From Takifugu bimaculatus (Eukaryota > Chordata > Actinopteri > Tetraodontiformes > Tetraodontidae), in contig CP034990.1 of assembly GCA_004026145.2 (NCBI GenBank), positions 12,087,947-12,151,946 of the forward strand: DNA of 64,000 bases. Reading direction: 5' to 3'. Shown in pieces: positions 49,480-61,600 of the stretch. Under the pieces are notes generated by a model that saw nothing but the letters and a program-made list of their open reading frames with translations, did not search any database and was not told where the DNA came from. Within the stretch, counting starts at the first letter, position 1. Each line of letters opens with the position of its first letter. The translations under genes and the position numbers were made by a program.

Positions 49480-51100
49480 CTAACATTTAGCAGCCTCATT
49501 GAGATGTAGGAGAGCAGATTTGGACCAATTAATTTTAAAACCTGATAAATTCCCAAACTCTTCCCAAATAGCCAGTAGGTGTGGTGTAGATTGAGCTGGA
49601 TTTTCTAAGAAAACTAAAACATCATCTGCATATATTGACAGCTGATGCCGGGTGTTGTAGACGGAGATAGGAAAGATCAAATTGGATTGAAGAATTGCTT
49701 CGGCTAAAGGCTCCAGAGAAAGTACCAATAATGCAGGGCTGAGCGGGCGGCCCTGGCGTGAGGACCTGGAAACTGAGAAAGGAGAAGAATACGTTTGACC
49801 AGTCAAACGTCAGTTAATCATTCCAATACAATTCTTGCCAAAGCCCATTGTCTCTAAGACAGACCATAAGAATGGCCACTCTAAACGGTCAAAAGCTTTC
49901 ATGGCTTCATTGAGAGTACAGACATAGGTGTTTTGTTGTCTGTTGCTGCCTCAATAATGTGAAGAAGACGCCTGAACATTATCAGTTGCCAGGACGTGAC
50001 CTTATGAAACCTACCTGGTCAGGGTTGACCAGCAACGGCATGTAACGTTCAAGACGGCAAGCAAGAGGTTTAGCAAAAATCTTCAAGTCAGAGTTTAGGA
50101 GGCTGAGTGGACGGTATCTAGAGCAATCAGTGGCGTCTTTATCCTTTTTCAGCAGTAGGGCAATGAGGGCTGTGTTAACATCCCTCGAAAATCTACCTTT
50201 TTCAATCGAGAACACAATCATATCTAAAAGAAATGGGCCCAGATGTTCCAAGAAAGTAATGTAAAATTCAGGAGGGATGCCATCAATGCCTGGTGACTTC
50301 CCTATCTGCATTGTTTTTGCAGCTTTTTGAAGTTCTTCCAGGAGAATTGGTCTTTCTAAGTGAGAGGAGTCAGTTCTTGGTAGTTGGTGTAAACCTAATT
50401 GATTTAAAAATCTGTCATATTGACTTTTATCCAAGGACACGTCTGTTTTATATAGCTCAGAGTAAAAAGTTCGGAATGTGCAATTTAATTTATTGCTAGT
50501 GATTGCCATCTGCCAGTTTAATGGCAGGAATGTACTGAAAAATGGTCACTAGCTCTAATTCTCATAGCCAGGAGATGGCTCGATCTCACACCATGAAAAT
50601 AATATTTTTGTCTGGTCCTGTGAATTTGAAATTCGGATTGCTGTTTCAAAATGTTGTGAGCAACTTGTTCTGTAAAATTGGATTGCAAAATGGAGTCCAA
50701 CCTGGTAAATTCTCGTTCAAGATTTTGTAAATGAAGGGATCTTGATTTGTGCGCATTAGAGCTAAATAAAATAGTTTTGCTTCTAATAAAGCCTTTAATA
50801 GCGTCCCAAAGGATTCTGGGGTCCTCCACAGAACCAACATTGAAGTTAAGAAACTCTTTGAGGCCTGAAACAAATTGTTTGGTGTACTCTTCGTTTTTAA
50901 GTAATGAGGTATTGAAGCGCCATCTAGCAGCGCGTTTGGAGATGTAGTTCAAAGTTACAGAGCAGAAGACACCCTTGTGGTCTGAAAGAGCTATTGCGAG
51001 TAAGGTTGCAGTATTGACATAGTTGAAATAGTTGTAAAAAAATTTAAAAATAGTTTGAACTTCATATATCAAGTTTGTGGTCTGTGGTAATGAAGGTTGC
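49480..51100 (-). mobile_element. Truncated, frame-broken L1-like LINE
   Basis: Read on the minus strand: the end of an endonuclease domain (ALSDHKGVFCSVTLNY near 50950), a linker (HKSRSLHLQNLEREFTRLDS), then reverse transcriptase with IGKSPGIDGIPPEFY, CSRYRPLSLLNSDLKIFAKPLACR and DQVGFIRSRPGN (50509-49982), and after a frame break RQGRPLSPALLVLSLEPLAE and the catalytic YADDVLVF (49806-49480). The order and motifs are those of L1/Tx1-type LINEs. The 5' part is missing and frame breaks and stops interrupt it, so it is a dead copy. Confidence 0.85.
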
Positions 51101-51106
51101 TGATAT

Positions 51107-51184
51107 GGCGCCATCTTGTGGATTGTTTCTGGAAGTGTTTTTCTCGGCTCGTCTGTCTTTACGTCAGCACCCGTCACCCGGAAG
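51107..51184 (+). promoter_or_regulatory. prmt3 promoter elements (YY1/CTCF-like, CRE-like, ETS)
   Basis: Within 100 bp of the prmt3 ATG lie GGCGCCATCTTG (51107-51118; its complement CAAGATGGCGCC fits YY1 and nearly fits a CTCF core), ACGTCA (51161-51166, half CRE in TACGTCAG) and CCCGGAAG (51177-51184, ETS). There is no TATA box. This fits a housekeeping promoter whose start site is just upstream of the ATG at 51208. Confidence 0.6.
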
Positions 51185-51207
51185 TTGATTAAAACCAGGG
51201 CGACATC

Positions 51208-54200
51208 ATGGCTGAATACATAGATACACGTGAGTTGGGTAAATAACAAATTGACACCCCCAGATTGTAAATGATAAAACTAGAAACTCTTTTTTGACTC
51301 AGGATAGTTTTTTACAGCGATTACCTTTAATGACGGACACATATAGGTGTTAGCATCTTTTTGTTTAGCCTTAGCTGTTCAAAAGCTCAAGCTAATCAGG
51401 AGAAACTGATCCGTTAAGGTTTTCTTTGTGGTTTCGTGGCTTTTTGTTTTCCATGTTGCATACATGCCTTTGCTGTAACGTTTTTTTCTAGATTGTGATG
51501 CAGACGAAATGCCCGAGCTCTCTGATGGTGATGATGATGCAGATGACGAAGAGCAGTGGATAGAAGAGGGGGACACAGAGCGGGTCAACGTTCCCTGTCT
51601 CTTTTGTGACAGGTGGGATCATGGCACGGTTGATTTCGAACGATTTAGAAAATCGCACAGCTTTGCATTACCTTTGTTCTACAGTGTATCTTTGCATTGT
51701 TATGTATATGACAAATACTGCTCAAGATCTTCCCTAAGCTTTCAAAATCGAATTTAATGTTGTCACGTTTTGAATGTGGCGGATTTCCCTTTTTGTTGCA
51801 GGCTGCTGAGTTCAGTGTCTGCCACCCTGCAGCACTGCGCCACTGAGCACCAGGTTAACATCGTAGACATGATCAGAAAATACAGTAAGAACACTCCGGG
51901 CCCTTCAGCATGGTTCAAGAACCAGGGTGGAGTTTGGATTTGTCTGATAACTTTTTCTCATTTTAGACTTGGATGACTACGGTTACATCAAAATGATCAA
52001 CTTTATCCGGTCAACAGTAAGTACAGCCTATAATAATTTGTTGGTTTAAGTCTAAAGAACATATGATGTTTAGCAATATTTTCTTATTACTCTGTGTGTT
52101 TGTGTGTATTTGTATAGAAAGCTGAGGCAGCCTGTCTAAATGGGCTGTCAAATACTTCCTTACCATGGCAAAGTGAAGACTTCCTGCGACCAGTACTACA
52201 GGATGACCCTTTGCTTCAGACAGGTTAGTCAGCCCTTCAATTGTTTTTAGCAGAACAGATTCAAATCAGTAAATCTTAAATGAACACACTAGTGAGTTTT
52301 CTATCCAAATCAATCAAATTTATTCATGTAGCACTTTAAAAAATCCAAATAGGTACCTAAAGATCTTCAAAAAAGACAACATGTGTAGACAATGAATTAA
52401 AAAATAAATAAAACAAGTGGGCAAAACTGCAGGAATCACTGGAACACTAAAATAACTAGTGTAATAACTAGTAAATGGAATAATAAAAATCTCAAGATAT
52501 ATAGATAAAATAAACTCAGAATAATAAAATACAGAATGATTGTCAATTAATGCCAATTTAAATAGATGTGTCCTGAGTTTCTATGTGAAAAGGCCAACAC
52601 CCATGTGGTTATCATGGTGTGACTTATTCCACATTCTGGGAGCAGCGACAGCCAACGGATGGTTTTCCACTATAATGACACATCAGGACACTGAAGTTGG
52701 CCAGAGGAACGCAGGACCCTGCTTTGGTGGCAGATAGTTCAATAGGAGCCAGGCCGTTAATGGCTTTAAAAACAAAGAGTTTAAAATGAATTCTAAACTG
52801 GAAGCCAAGTGAACTGCAGCAGCTTTCCGTACTAGTAAAAGACACCATGAACATTGTAGGAAGGTCCACAATTGAGTGATCCATGTGTTTGTTATGAAAA
52901 AGCACTAAATGCAGTTTGTTACTATGATTTTTACCTTCTCTGTCGCGATCAGTCCACTATTTGACATATGTCACATTTAAAGTATTATTCTCAACCATGT
53001 CACATTTAATGACTTGTACAGGATTTTAAATCCTCAATTTTACACTTCTGTGTATCACTTTGTGCATCATTTCAGATTTAGAATGTGCGTAGAGATGCCG
53101 CTAGATAGTACTGAAAACCCTGAAGTCATTCATTTGTATGTGCAGACCCTGAAGAGCTGTGTGGGGATAATGAGTCGAACCTGTCAGTCCCGTCACCGGG
53201 GACCCCTGATGCACTGCTGCAGAGGGCACAGGCTGCTGAGGAGAGAGCCCGTCGGTCAGAGGAGGCGTTGGCCAGAGCCATGGAAGACCTACACACACTC
53301 AAGTCAGTCACAATTAACCATTTTCACTTTATCTTTTACATTTATTAAACATTTGCTTCTTAGAAAGTGAAAGATTCTATTTTTCTGTTTTGAGTACTTG
53401 CCATAGCCTCAGTTTGCTCGTCTGAGTGCAGCCCTGCGCAGCCCCCAGCAGGGGGCAACACTGAACACTACACGGCAGATTAACTGGAGTACCATATGGC
53501 CAAAGTTTGGAGGAAAGGGAAAGATAAAAAAGGGAAGGGAAAATTCCACTGCAGCATGGAGGTGACGGGGTGGGGGCGGGTGTGCAATGTGGGAAAATAA
53601 CTGAAAGAGTGAGACTGGGAGTAGGCGGGGGACTTGGAAAGATGAATGCCTCCCATCTTCTCCATTTACTGCTATGCCCTGCATGAAGGTTGTGTGCATT
53701 CCACTTGCTTAATATTCTAATATGAGAAGCTGAATCTGTCCGGTGTGTTTTCAGGCTGCTGGCTCAGGGTTTGGTTCTAAATGCAGAAACCAGCAAATCC
53801 AGTAACCTTGGTGCAGTGTCCGAGCTCAGAGAAGACGAAGATGAGGCCTATTTCAGCTCTTACGGCCATTACGGCATCCACGAGGAGATGCTGAAGGTCT
53901 GGCTTGTGCACACACACACACACAAACACAGACACAAGCTCTAGAATGGACCAGCAGGTTTCATCAGGGTCCTGTGAGTTTTTCCCTGGGAAGCCAGGTG
54001 CTACACAGCAGAAAATTAGGTTAATCAGCACCTGTCTTGGATGGAAGATTTCCATGTAGCACATAAATTAAATTTTTTTTTATCTTTCTGCATGCATTTA
54101 TATTAAGGACATTTTCTCAAAAGTAACAAATCAGCAATCGGCTGTCATGTGAGACGTGGCCATGCAGGGCGAACCCTCAAAATGGGAAAATAATTCAATT

Positions 54201-57200
54201 TTGGCAAACTTGGGCACGGAAAGCTGATGCTGTCAGCAGACCTAGGGTGTGCTTGTACACGTGTAGGTGTGCTCAACTTTGTCTCCTCCCATCCAGTTTT
54301 ACTTACCGCAGTGCTTGAATATATTCTTTTGGCGATCCTGATTGGTGGTAAGCGCCATTAAGATTTGCGTAGTGTGTGCGTCAGGCTGTAAATTCCATCA
54401 GGGCCTCAGGAGGGGCCAAGAACACGTGATCAGATGTTGCAGTGCAACTCTTTACCAGTTGATGGGAAGTGCATCACCTGTGACGCATGGTGCATTTAAG
54501 AGAGAGATGCTAGATGAAAATGGTCATATCTTGACATTAGCATATAGTGCTTCTATTTGAAATGAAAAGAACTGAATGTATCAGGTGGTGACAGTCATGC
54601 TGCCTTATGCTGAATCTGCTTCGCTTTGCTTCGTTGATTCTTGGCATCTAAACTGAGCCTGACAATACTGTAATTGAAATAATACAGGACGGACGTTTTG
54701 ATTCATGTTTTAAAGATACCATCCAGACATATTAGGAGATGTGGACTGCACCTTAATCATTTCAAATATATACATTTTTTGTTTTGTGAAGTAATCACAG
54801 GTATGATTTAAAATATGGAAACAATGCAAAAATCAATGGCCAGGAAATCATTTAAAATTATGAATTACTCATCCCATGTACAGTGACTTGATGATTTTGT
54901 GCCAAAAATAAATTTGTAGAGAGTCTTTCTTTAGTGTTAACAGATAAAGCTCAGCGCAAACTGATGCACAGAAAGATGTTTGTAGATGAATCCCAAGTGT
55001 TGTTAGTTGTGCTTCTTTAAATTGAAATTCTTTATGACATTGTAGCTAAATGATAAAGCTTCCTTCACAGCTGCAGTGAGAAGGAGCATCGGTTAGTACA
55101 ATCACCACTACTATTTAGAAACCTTTCTCTGGTTAAATATCTGTAACAGTTCCAGATTTTGTCTGTGGTATTAATAGTCACAGTACACATTTTTTGGACT
55201 CTTTTTCAGCAGTGAATAATTTTAGCTGACACTGGATATAATGTTTGTTTATTTTGTAGGAAGCTGTCATAGGCAGGACAAATGCTTGTAATCTGTTGTA
55301 AACATTGGAATGTTATTTCTTTAGGATAAAGTACGCACAGAGAGTTACAGAGACTTCATGTACTGCAATTCGGAGGCCTTCAAAGACAAGGTAAGCTGTT
55401 AGGGATGCAAACATAGGAGTGTTTACAGGAAGTGCAGGGCAGCGTGCTTGCACAGCCTTCTGAAGGATGGTCATTAACAAGGTGACATTGTCTGATTTAA
55501 AACACTGTCTTTTTATTAGTACCTCGAGTGTTGACTGCAGAGCACTGATAACAGACACATGCAATTCAGCACAGATCCTATAACAACCCCCCCCCCACCC
55601 CCGACCAAAAAAATAAAAATAAAATCCCTTTCAATGCAGCCCCCCCTTTATATTTTCCCTCTGCCGTTAGTTGCAGGAAGCAGTAGTGTGTATCATGGCC
55701 ATCCATTATAAGGGCAGCTTCTGGTTAGGATGAGCCTGTAGGGGAGGAGGGAGGGAGGCAGCGTTGATGGGAACGTACGTTATCCCTGTCAGAGCCAAAC
55801 ATTCGGCAGAGAGAGAAGTGTCACCTACAGGAAGCGATAGATGGGGAACGGGACATGATAGCCTTGTCCCACCTCTGTTGAGATGGGGAGGATACAGAAA
55901 GATCTTGCAGGAAGAGCAAGAAACCAGGCTTCATTTCGCGGCATTGAGTCAGCACCGCGTTTGACGACCCTCTGTGAACCCACAGGATGCTAACAGAGAA
56001 AATCCCTTAAATAGAGGCTCTAACCCATCGTGGTACAGGCATCACAGCTGTGTTTCACTCACTTCAGACCAGTTGGAGGTGGAGCTGAGGAAATTAACTG
56101 TATCCTATGAAAACCAAAAATAGAGGCACTCAAAGACACTGGTGTTATTAAACATGCCAGAGGAAACCAGAGGAATGTTCATTAACTATCAGATGATGTG
56201 GAAGCTGAAGAGCCAGATACCACTTTTTTTTTAAAATCAAATCAACTTCCTGACTCTTGCAATGGATTTAATCTTCCTTTTTTGAATAATTCAAGTCACA
56301 CTAGGAGCCCACAGCCTTTCATTAATGAAATGAAACAAGCCCGTAAATCTGCAGTTGACCCTGTGTGTTCATGACCCTGTGTGTTCATGTTGCGGGCCTC
56401 TGATCCCAAAACTTTGACCTTCTAACCTGCAGGTGGTGCTTGATGTGGGCTGTGGGACAGGAATACTGTCCATGTTCGCTGCCAGGTCAGGGGCCAAAAA
56501 AGTCATTGCAGTTGACCAATCAGAAATCATCTATCAGGCTATGGACATTGTCAGGTAAGTCACACACACTTTTTGAAGGTATTTCCTGTCCTGGCCATGA
56601 TGCACAGAATTTATCCTTTCGTCCAAGGCCCCCAGTTAACACACTCGCAAAAACACGTGGACATTCAGATGACCTCCAGTTGGTACCTTCCAATATGATC
56701 CTCACTTCAATTTTTCAGTGTCACGTGCTCCCAGTTTTTCAGAGTGGAGTCATTTACCTCCACCAGAGCTTCTGCTCTGTATATTTACCTGCAGCACTCA
56801 TTTCATCACACCCCTGCCTCTAAAATGCATTTTTGACTTAAGGGCCATTATAAGTGCTATTGCCACCATTATGCAAGTGAGTGTCTTATAAGCAAAACAA
56901 TGGGGTTTGCTGGAAAAAAAGGACATTTTTAATTTTACAGCCCACTGACCCGCTGTTGGGGTGTGTGTTAGCATGCAAGCTCCGTCACAAGTTCCCAAGA
57001 ACTGAAAATTTTGCAGGAGGAACTAAAGACTCTGATGCGTATGCAGCAAAAAAGTCACATATTTTGAAACCTACATGGTTTCAGGGTGCCATTAATTCTT
57101 TGGCTGTCTTGCGTTGTGAAGCTCATTTTGGTGTGTGTGTGTGTGTGTGTGTTTGTGTATGCAGCTGGCCTTTGTGTGTCACTTCCCCTCAACGTTAATA

Positions 57201-58628
57201 TCAGGGCTGTAATTAAAGTGGCTCCTGTTGGTTAAGCAGGAGCATCCATCTCCTGTCTCCACTCCATCGGCAAAGTTTAAATGAAAAGCTAGATGTGACT
57301 TCCTTCCTTCACAGTCACTTCCTTAATGGATAATGGCCAAATACGTTTTTTTTTTAAATAGCTCAGTTGATGGATTATCCAATAGAGTGCTTTGAATTGT
57401 AACAAAGTGGAAATCAACAAGATGGTTGAAACTCATTCTTTCGAAGGTCAGGTGAAATTATTGGGTTTGAGAATTCAGAACAATGTGTAAATGTACTCGT
57501 TTGTGTCTGTCATCCTTTTAAGAAATGAATAAAAGCAAAGATTTATGGGTTTAAATACTTTTTCTGCCTTCCGCACCTCCTTATTCTTTCTCTATCTTTT
57601 TCAAGCACACACACACACACACACACGCACACACACGCACACACAGTTACAAAGCTATACAGATCTTTCCCCAGAGTCCTGACATTGTCCTCTAAATTAC
57701 CCCAATAATGAGATTACAGTGTTTCCTTCTTGTGAAAGGTGCAAGAGGTGGGGGGGGGGGGGGGGGGGGGTTGTGTGTGAATGTGTGTATGGGGGTGGGG
57801 GGTGTTGTGTTCTGGGAGCAGGTGATAGCAGAGCAGCAGAGAGGGGAGAGACAGTTCAAGATAAGGATCACTGCCACAGAAATGCTCACTGGGCCTCTGT
57901 GAGTAATTGTTCTGTCCTCTCTAACATTAGCTGTCATGATAATGGAATATTCACAGAGATTGATACCCAGACTGGCCAGTCTCAAAGCAAGACTCGTTTA
58001 AACGCAAGCACTACTCCAACAGTCCAAAGCTGAGCCTGACACCTCAGTAGGCTCACACTTGCATTTTCTCCCTTATACACTCACAGGACAAGCCAGGATA
58101 GACTGAAAACAAGGGACCGTATTAGACTGATGTCTGCTCAGCCTTCTTCAGAACAGAAAAAAACACTTGACAAGAAGAACTGCACAAACAAAGCTGTTTG
58201 TATCCCCAGATATCGTGCCTTACACTTCTAGTATACTGGAGTAAATACATAGGCAGGAGTAATACAAGGTTACGCAACATAGTAGCTTGCTTTATGATTA
58301 AAGGCAAAGGTCAAAGTCCCTTTGGAATCCAAAAACATCACCAAAATATAATCTTCTGTTCCTTGGTCCATGATCAATGATTCCTGAAAATCTTATTAAA
58401 ATTCATTCTTAAGTTATTTTATATATGTTTTTTTTTACTAGCACTAACAACGCCGGTCATCACATAACCTCCTTGGAGGAGGTCATTTTAACCATTTTTT
58501 CATCTGCCTTTTCATGTGTTACACACAGGTCAAACAAGCTAGAAGATAAGATCACCCTGATCAAAGGCCGCATAGAAGACATTACACTTCCTGTGGAGAA
58601 GGTTGACATCATCATCTCAGAATGGATG
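51208..58628 (+). CDS. prmt3: Protein arginine N-methyltransferase 3, N-terminal half (3' end outside the window)
   Basis: PRMT3 is the cytosolic type I arginine methyltransferase that, with its zinc finger, binds and methylates ribosomal protein S2 (uS5), using S-adenosylmethionine. Ten exons: 51208-51229, 51492-51612, 51802-51884, 51967-52016, 52118-52223, 53146-53302, 53755-53896, 55325-55390, 56433-56554, 58529-58628; all phases agree, giving 323 residues. Order: acidic start (ELSDGDDDADDEEQW), C2H2 finger (CLFC..HCATEH), YIKMINFIRS, a linker helix, the pre-core YFSSYGHYGIHEEMLKDK, SAM motif I VVLDVGCGTGILSMFAA, VDQSEIIYQAMDIV, and the first acidic loop IISEWM. The double-E loop second half, THW loop and dimer arm are not found up to 64000, so the next intron exceeds 5.3 kb. 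The ATG at 51208 gives a first exon of 22 bases. Confidence 0.95.
52308..52912 (-). repeat. Dispersed teleost repeat in a prmt3 intron
   Basis: Starts with AATCAATCAAATTTATTCAT and a GTAGCACTTT run. It then holds TTCCACATTCTGGGAGCAGCGACAGCC-like and GGAGCCAGGCCGTTAATGGC-like segments that I recognise as part of a very common fish interspersed repeat. The minus-strand open frames here are repeat products, not a gene. I cannot name the family with certainty; ends are approximate. Confidence 0.6.
53445..53458 (+). promoter_or_regulatory. CTCF-like core motif
   Basis: CCAGCAGGGGGCAA matches the CTCF core and lies in a GC-rich island inside the prmt3 intron between exons ending 53302 and starting 53755. 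Motif match only. Confidence 0.4.
57130..57153 (+). repeat. (TG)n microsatellite
   Basis: About 11 TG units in the prmt3 intron after the exon ending 56554. Confidence 0.9.
57605..57645 (+). repeat. (CA)n microsatellite
   Basis: CA units with two G interruptions in the same prmt3 intron. Confidence 0.9.
57750..57770 (+). repeat. Poly-G run
   Basis: Twenty-one consecutive G, followed by GT-rich sequence with further G runs (57791-57802). Length in the sequence may be unreliable. Confidence 0.9.
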
Positions 58629-61600
58629 GTAAGAGCATTAAAGTCCTGTTATTGGCTGTAAATGTCCGTCTTCTTCTTTTACTTTTGAATAACCAGCCTG
58701 TTGTCCCACTTTTCCCGGTGTAGACCATCTAATCTCTTTGTTGCACTGGCTCTCTGTTTCGGCATTTCTCTTTCACATTGTCATGTTGCTTCTTTTGAAC
58801 TTTTAACTAAACTAACTAAAACTGATGTTACATTGGGGTATATTTGATATACAGTAATGAGACGGCAGATTGTAGGTTGCCCGTAGCTTCATTGCACATG
58901 TTAACGTGGTGTAACCATCACCAAACTTGACCATGAGCTCCTGTGAATACCAAAACAGGAAGAGCTGTCTTCCCTCTCTTTGATGGCCATTTATCAGGGA
59001 GATTCTCTGTGGCGATATAGACTGGCCGGCCAAAGTTGACTGCTCTGCTGAAGTCATCCATAATTCATGAGCATCCCGTATCTGTCCCTGCTGCACCTCC
59101 TCTATCCATCCTGAACCCCAGGGTCACGAGCAGGGGTCACCAGGCAGAGCCCTCCCATCCTCTCATGAGCGAAATTGAAATGGGGTGGTTGATGTGCTGG
59201 TGCACTGGTGAGGGATAGGGGATGTAATCTCTGATGACTCGAGCTCCTAGAACACTAATAAATCCAAAAAATCTCTCATCACCTCTCATCCTAGTGATGA
59301 GAAGTATTTCTCAGACTGAGAGAAATTCAGAAATCTGCCTGTCTGAAATGGGAGAGCATTTGTCACAGGAGCTGACTTTCTGGCCAGTTTAGATGGTTTG
59401 ATCTTCAATAAACTGAAATTGATTTGCTTCCAGCGTAAAGTCCTGAGAGTGGTTTTTATTTCTTGTACTATTGGATTTGAATTCATTCACTGAAACAAAA
59501 ATAGAAAATGATTTTTCTAAACAAGCGTTTTATTTTATATCAATCACTCTTTATATGCTTTATCTACCAGATCCCAACCTCTTATGAAATTCATTCTCAC
59601 TAAAACATTTTGTAGCTTTTCTTTGTTAAAGCTCTTAAAAACAGCTATTGAGTCTTTTTTCACTCTCTAATTACCACTAATGCAGTTTTAGGTATCTGCA
59701 AAGAAATGCTTTCAATAACATGATGCAGTGAGCCTCTTTCTCCTGTTTAGAAGATTTTGGTGACCTGTAATATTAAAAACCTCTGGCTTGACCTAAATAT
59801 GTCACTAAATATGCTGGGCCTTATCTCATATGGGCTCATAGGTTAGCTGCTGTACAGATTGGCATCTTTGGTCTTGACTAAATAATGTTTTAATTGATTA
59901 TGACCATGGGTTGGAAAAAGACTGACCAGCCCAACTCTCTTTCACTACAACTAACTTGTGGTGTGTGGTTCACGTCACTAAGATTCACCATTATTTATCC
60001 AGCCGAGAGAACAAGAGACCCATTCCCTGAGAGTGAGAGGTGCAGGAGAATACGTGTGACTATGGTTTAAAGAGGTCCTACTGGTACCACACTATTCATT
60101 TAGTATCAAACCATACTTTATTTTTCTCATTAAATCATATTTGTGAGCAACTTATTTGATCATTGAGGCTATTTTAAAAGAGTAACCATTGATTATATCA
60201 CTGAACTCCATCTGTCAGTAGTTGGACCGAGCAGATGGACAGTAGTTGGGGGGCTAATAGACAGAGATGGGTGATGAATGTGGTTTATCACTGGTGCTGT
60301 GGAAGGGCACAAATGGGAGTCTCTCTGCTTTGCCAGTGTTTGAGAGACTGCCGGTAGCGGGACTCCTGTCATTTCATAAGTCACAACATTGATCGGTGCT
60401 CAACACATGGAGAAAACAAACACTCCAGAGAAGATAAGACAAGGGAGGTTAAGGGCTGTTGAGATGGAGAAGGTCCCAGTTTCCCAAAGGCTAAATAAAG
60501 AATCACTGCAAGGTCTATTACTTTGATGCACTTTGGGAAGGAAAGCAGCAACTCACAAGGAAATAGGCTTCATTTGTTATATAATACATACACTTAAGGT
60601 AACTGTGACAATGCTGGAATATGCAGTTTCTGATATAATTACTTAGGTAACTTACTTACAATAGTGACCTTGTTGCAGATCAGAAAGTTTTGACATCAGA
60701 AACTTTCAGAAGCGGTGAGCGTTCCATCATTATAATATGAAAGCAAGCTGGCACATATAGAAATGTCCTTTTGAACTCTGTTGTAACAGACTTTGTTAAA
60801 CTCAGCGCTCTGACAGTTCCTTGATGTAAACATAGTTTGAAGCTGCCACCTGTACAGTGCTCCTGATCATTGTGCGTGGTTAAAGTGTAAAGTCAAATGA
60901 ATGGCAGCCCTTTCTCTTTAGCCTCATTATCAGCGCTGAGTGTCTCACCTGTTCAAGAAGTAGGCAGCAGTCATCAGTCATCCTGTCCTTCAGTGTGGCT
61001 GTCAGTCAAACTTACACACATACACACACACACAGGGAGTGCCACGTGTGTGTCGCTGTTCTAATGAGGATTTATTGGCTGTAGTTACCCAGAAAAAGTG
61101 TTTTTTACCCCAATTCTCATTTAACAAAATTGTCTTCTCTTTCAGTACAGACGTTAACAAAGAAGTTAATTCCGGTTTAATCAGAAACACTCAGATTTCT
61201 TTTTAAAAGAGCCATGCTTGAACGGTTTATATGTGGTGCTCAGTTGTGAATCTGCTGCTGGGAAAAGTTTGATCAGGATTGTCGAGGTTGCTGGAGAGAC
61301 AGGGGACACTGTTAAGAATGTTGCAAACATGACAATTCCCTTATATTTTTGTGTCCGTAATGTGAAAGTCCACGTAAATGATGATGGTTTCTTTAAAACA
61401 CATGAAGACCCTGTTTCTAATAACCTTGTTGCTATAGTGCATACTGTTGGAGAGACATCATCCTAATTTATGTGTCTGTATATGGAAATTAAGCTAATTC
61501 TGTCTGCTACTGGAACTTGCACGAGGACAAAGAGAGGAAACTAAACAAATTTATATTTTAAAAAACAACCCCAAAATAAAGCTAAGACAGCCACTCACTC

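Noticed and set aside
52624..52905. 93-codon minus frame with a LINE-like FKAINGLAP string
   Set aside because: It lies within the dispersed teleost repeat; not a host gene.
53409..53699. 96-codon minus frame in the prmt3 intron
   Set aside because: No recognisable features; the GC-rich island with the CTCF-like motif explains the open frame.
57692..57985. Open frames over the poly-G run
   Set aside because: They translate a homopolymer and simple repeats.
61218..61466. 82-codon open frame in the prmt3 intron with a clean ATG
   Set aside because: No homologue recognised, no promoter or poly(A) pattern, and it is within what an AT-rich intron gives by chance.
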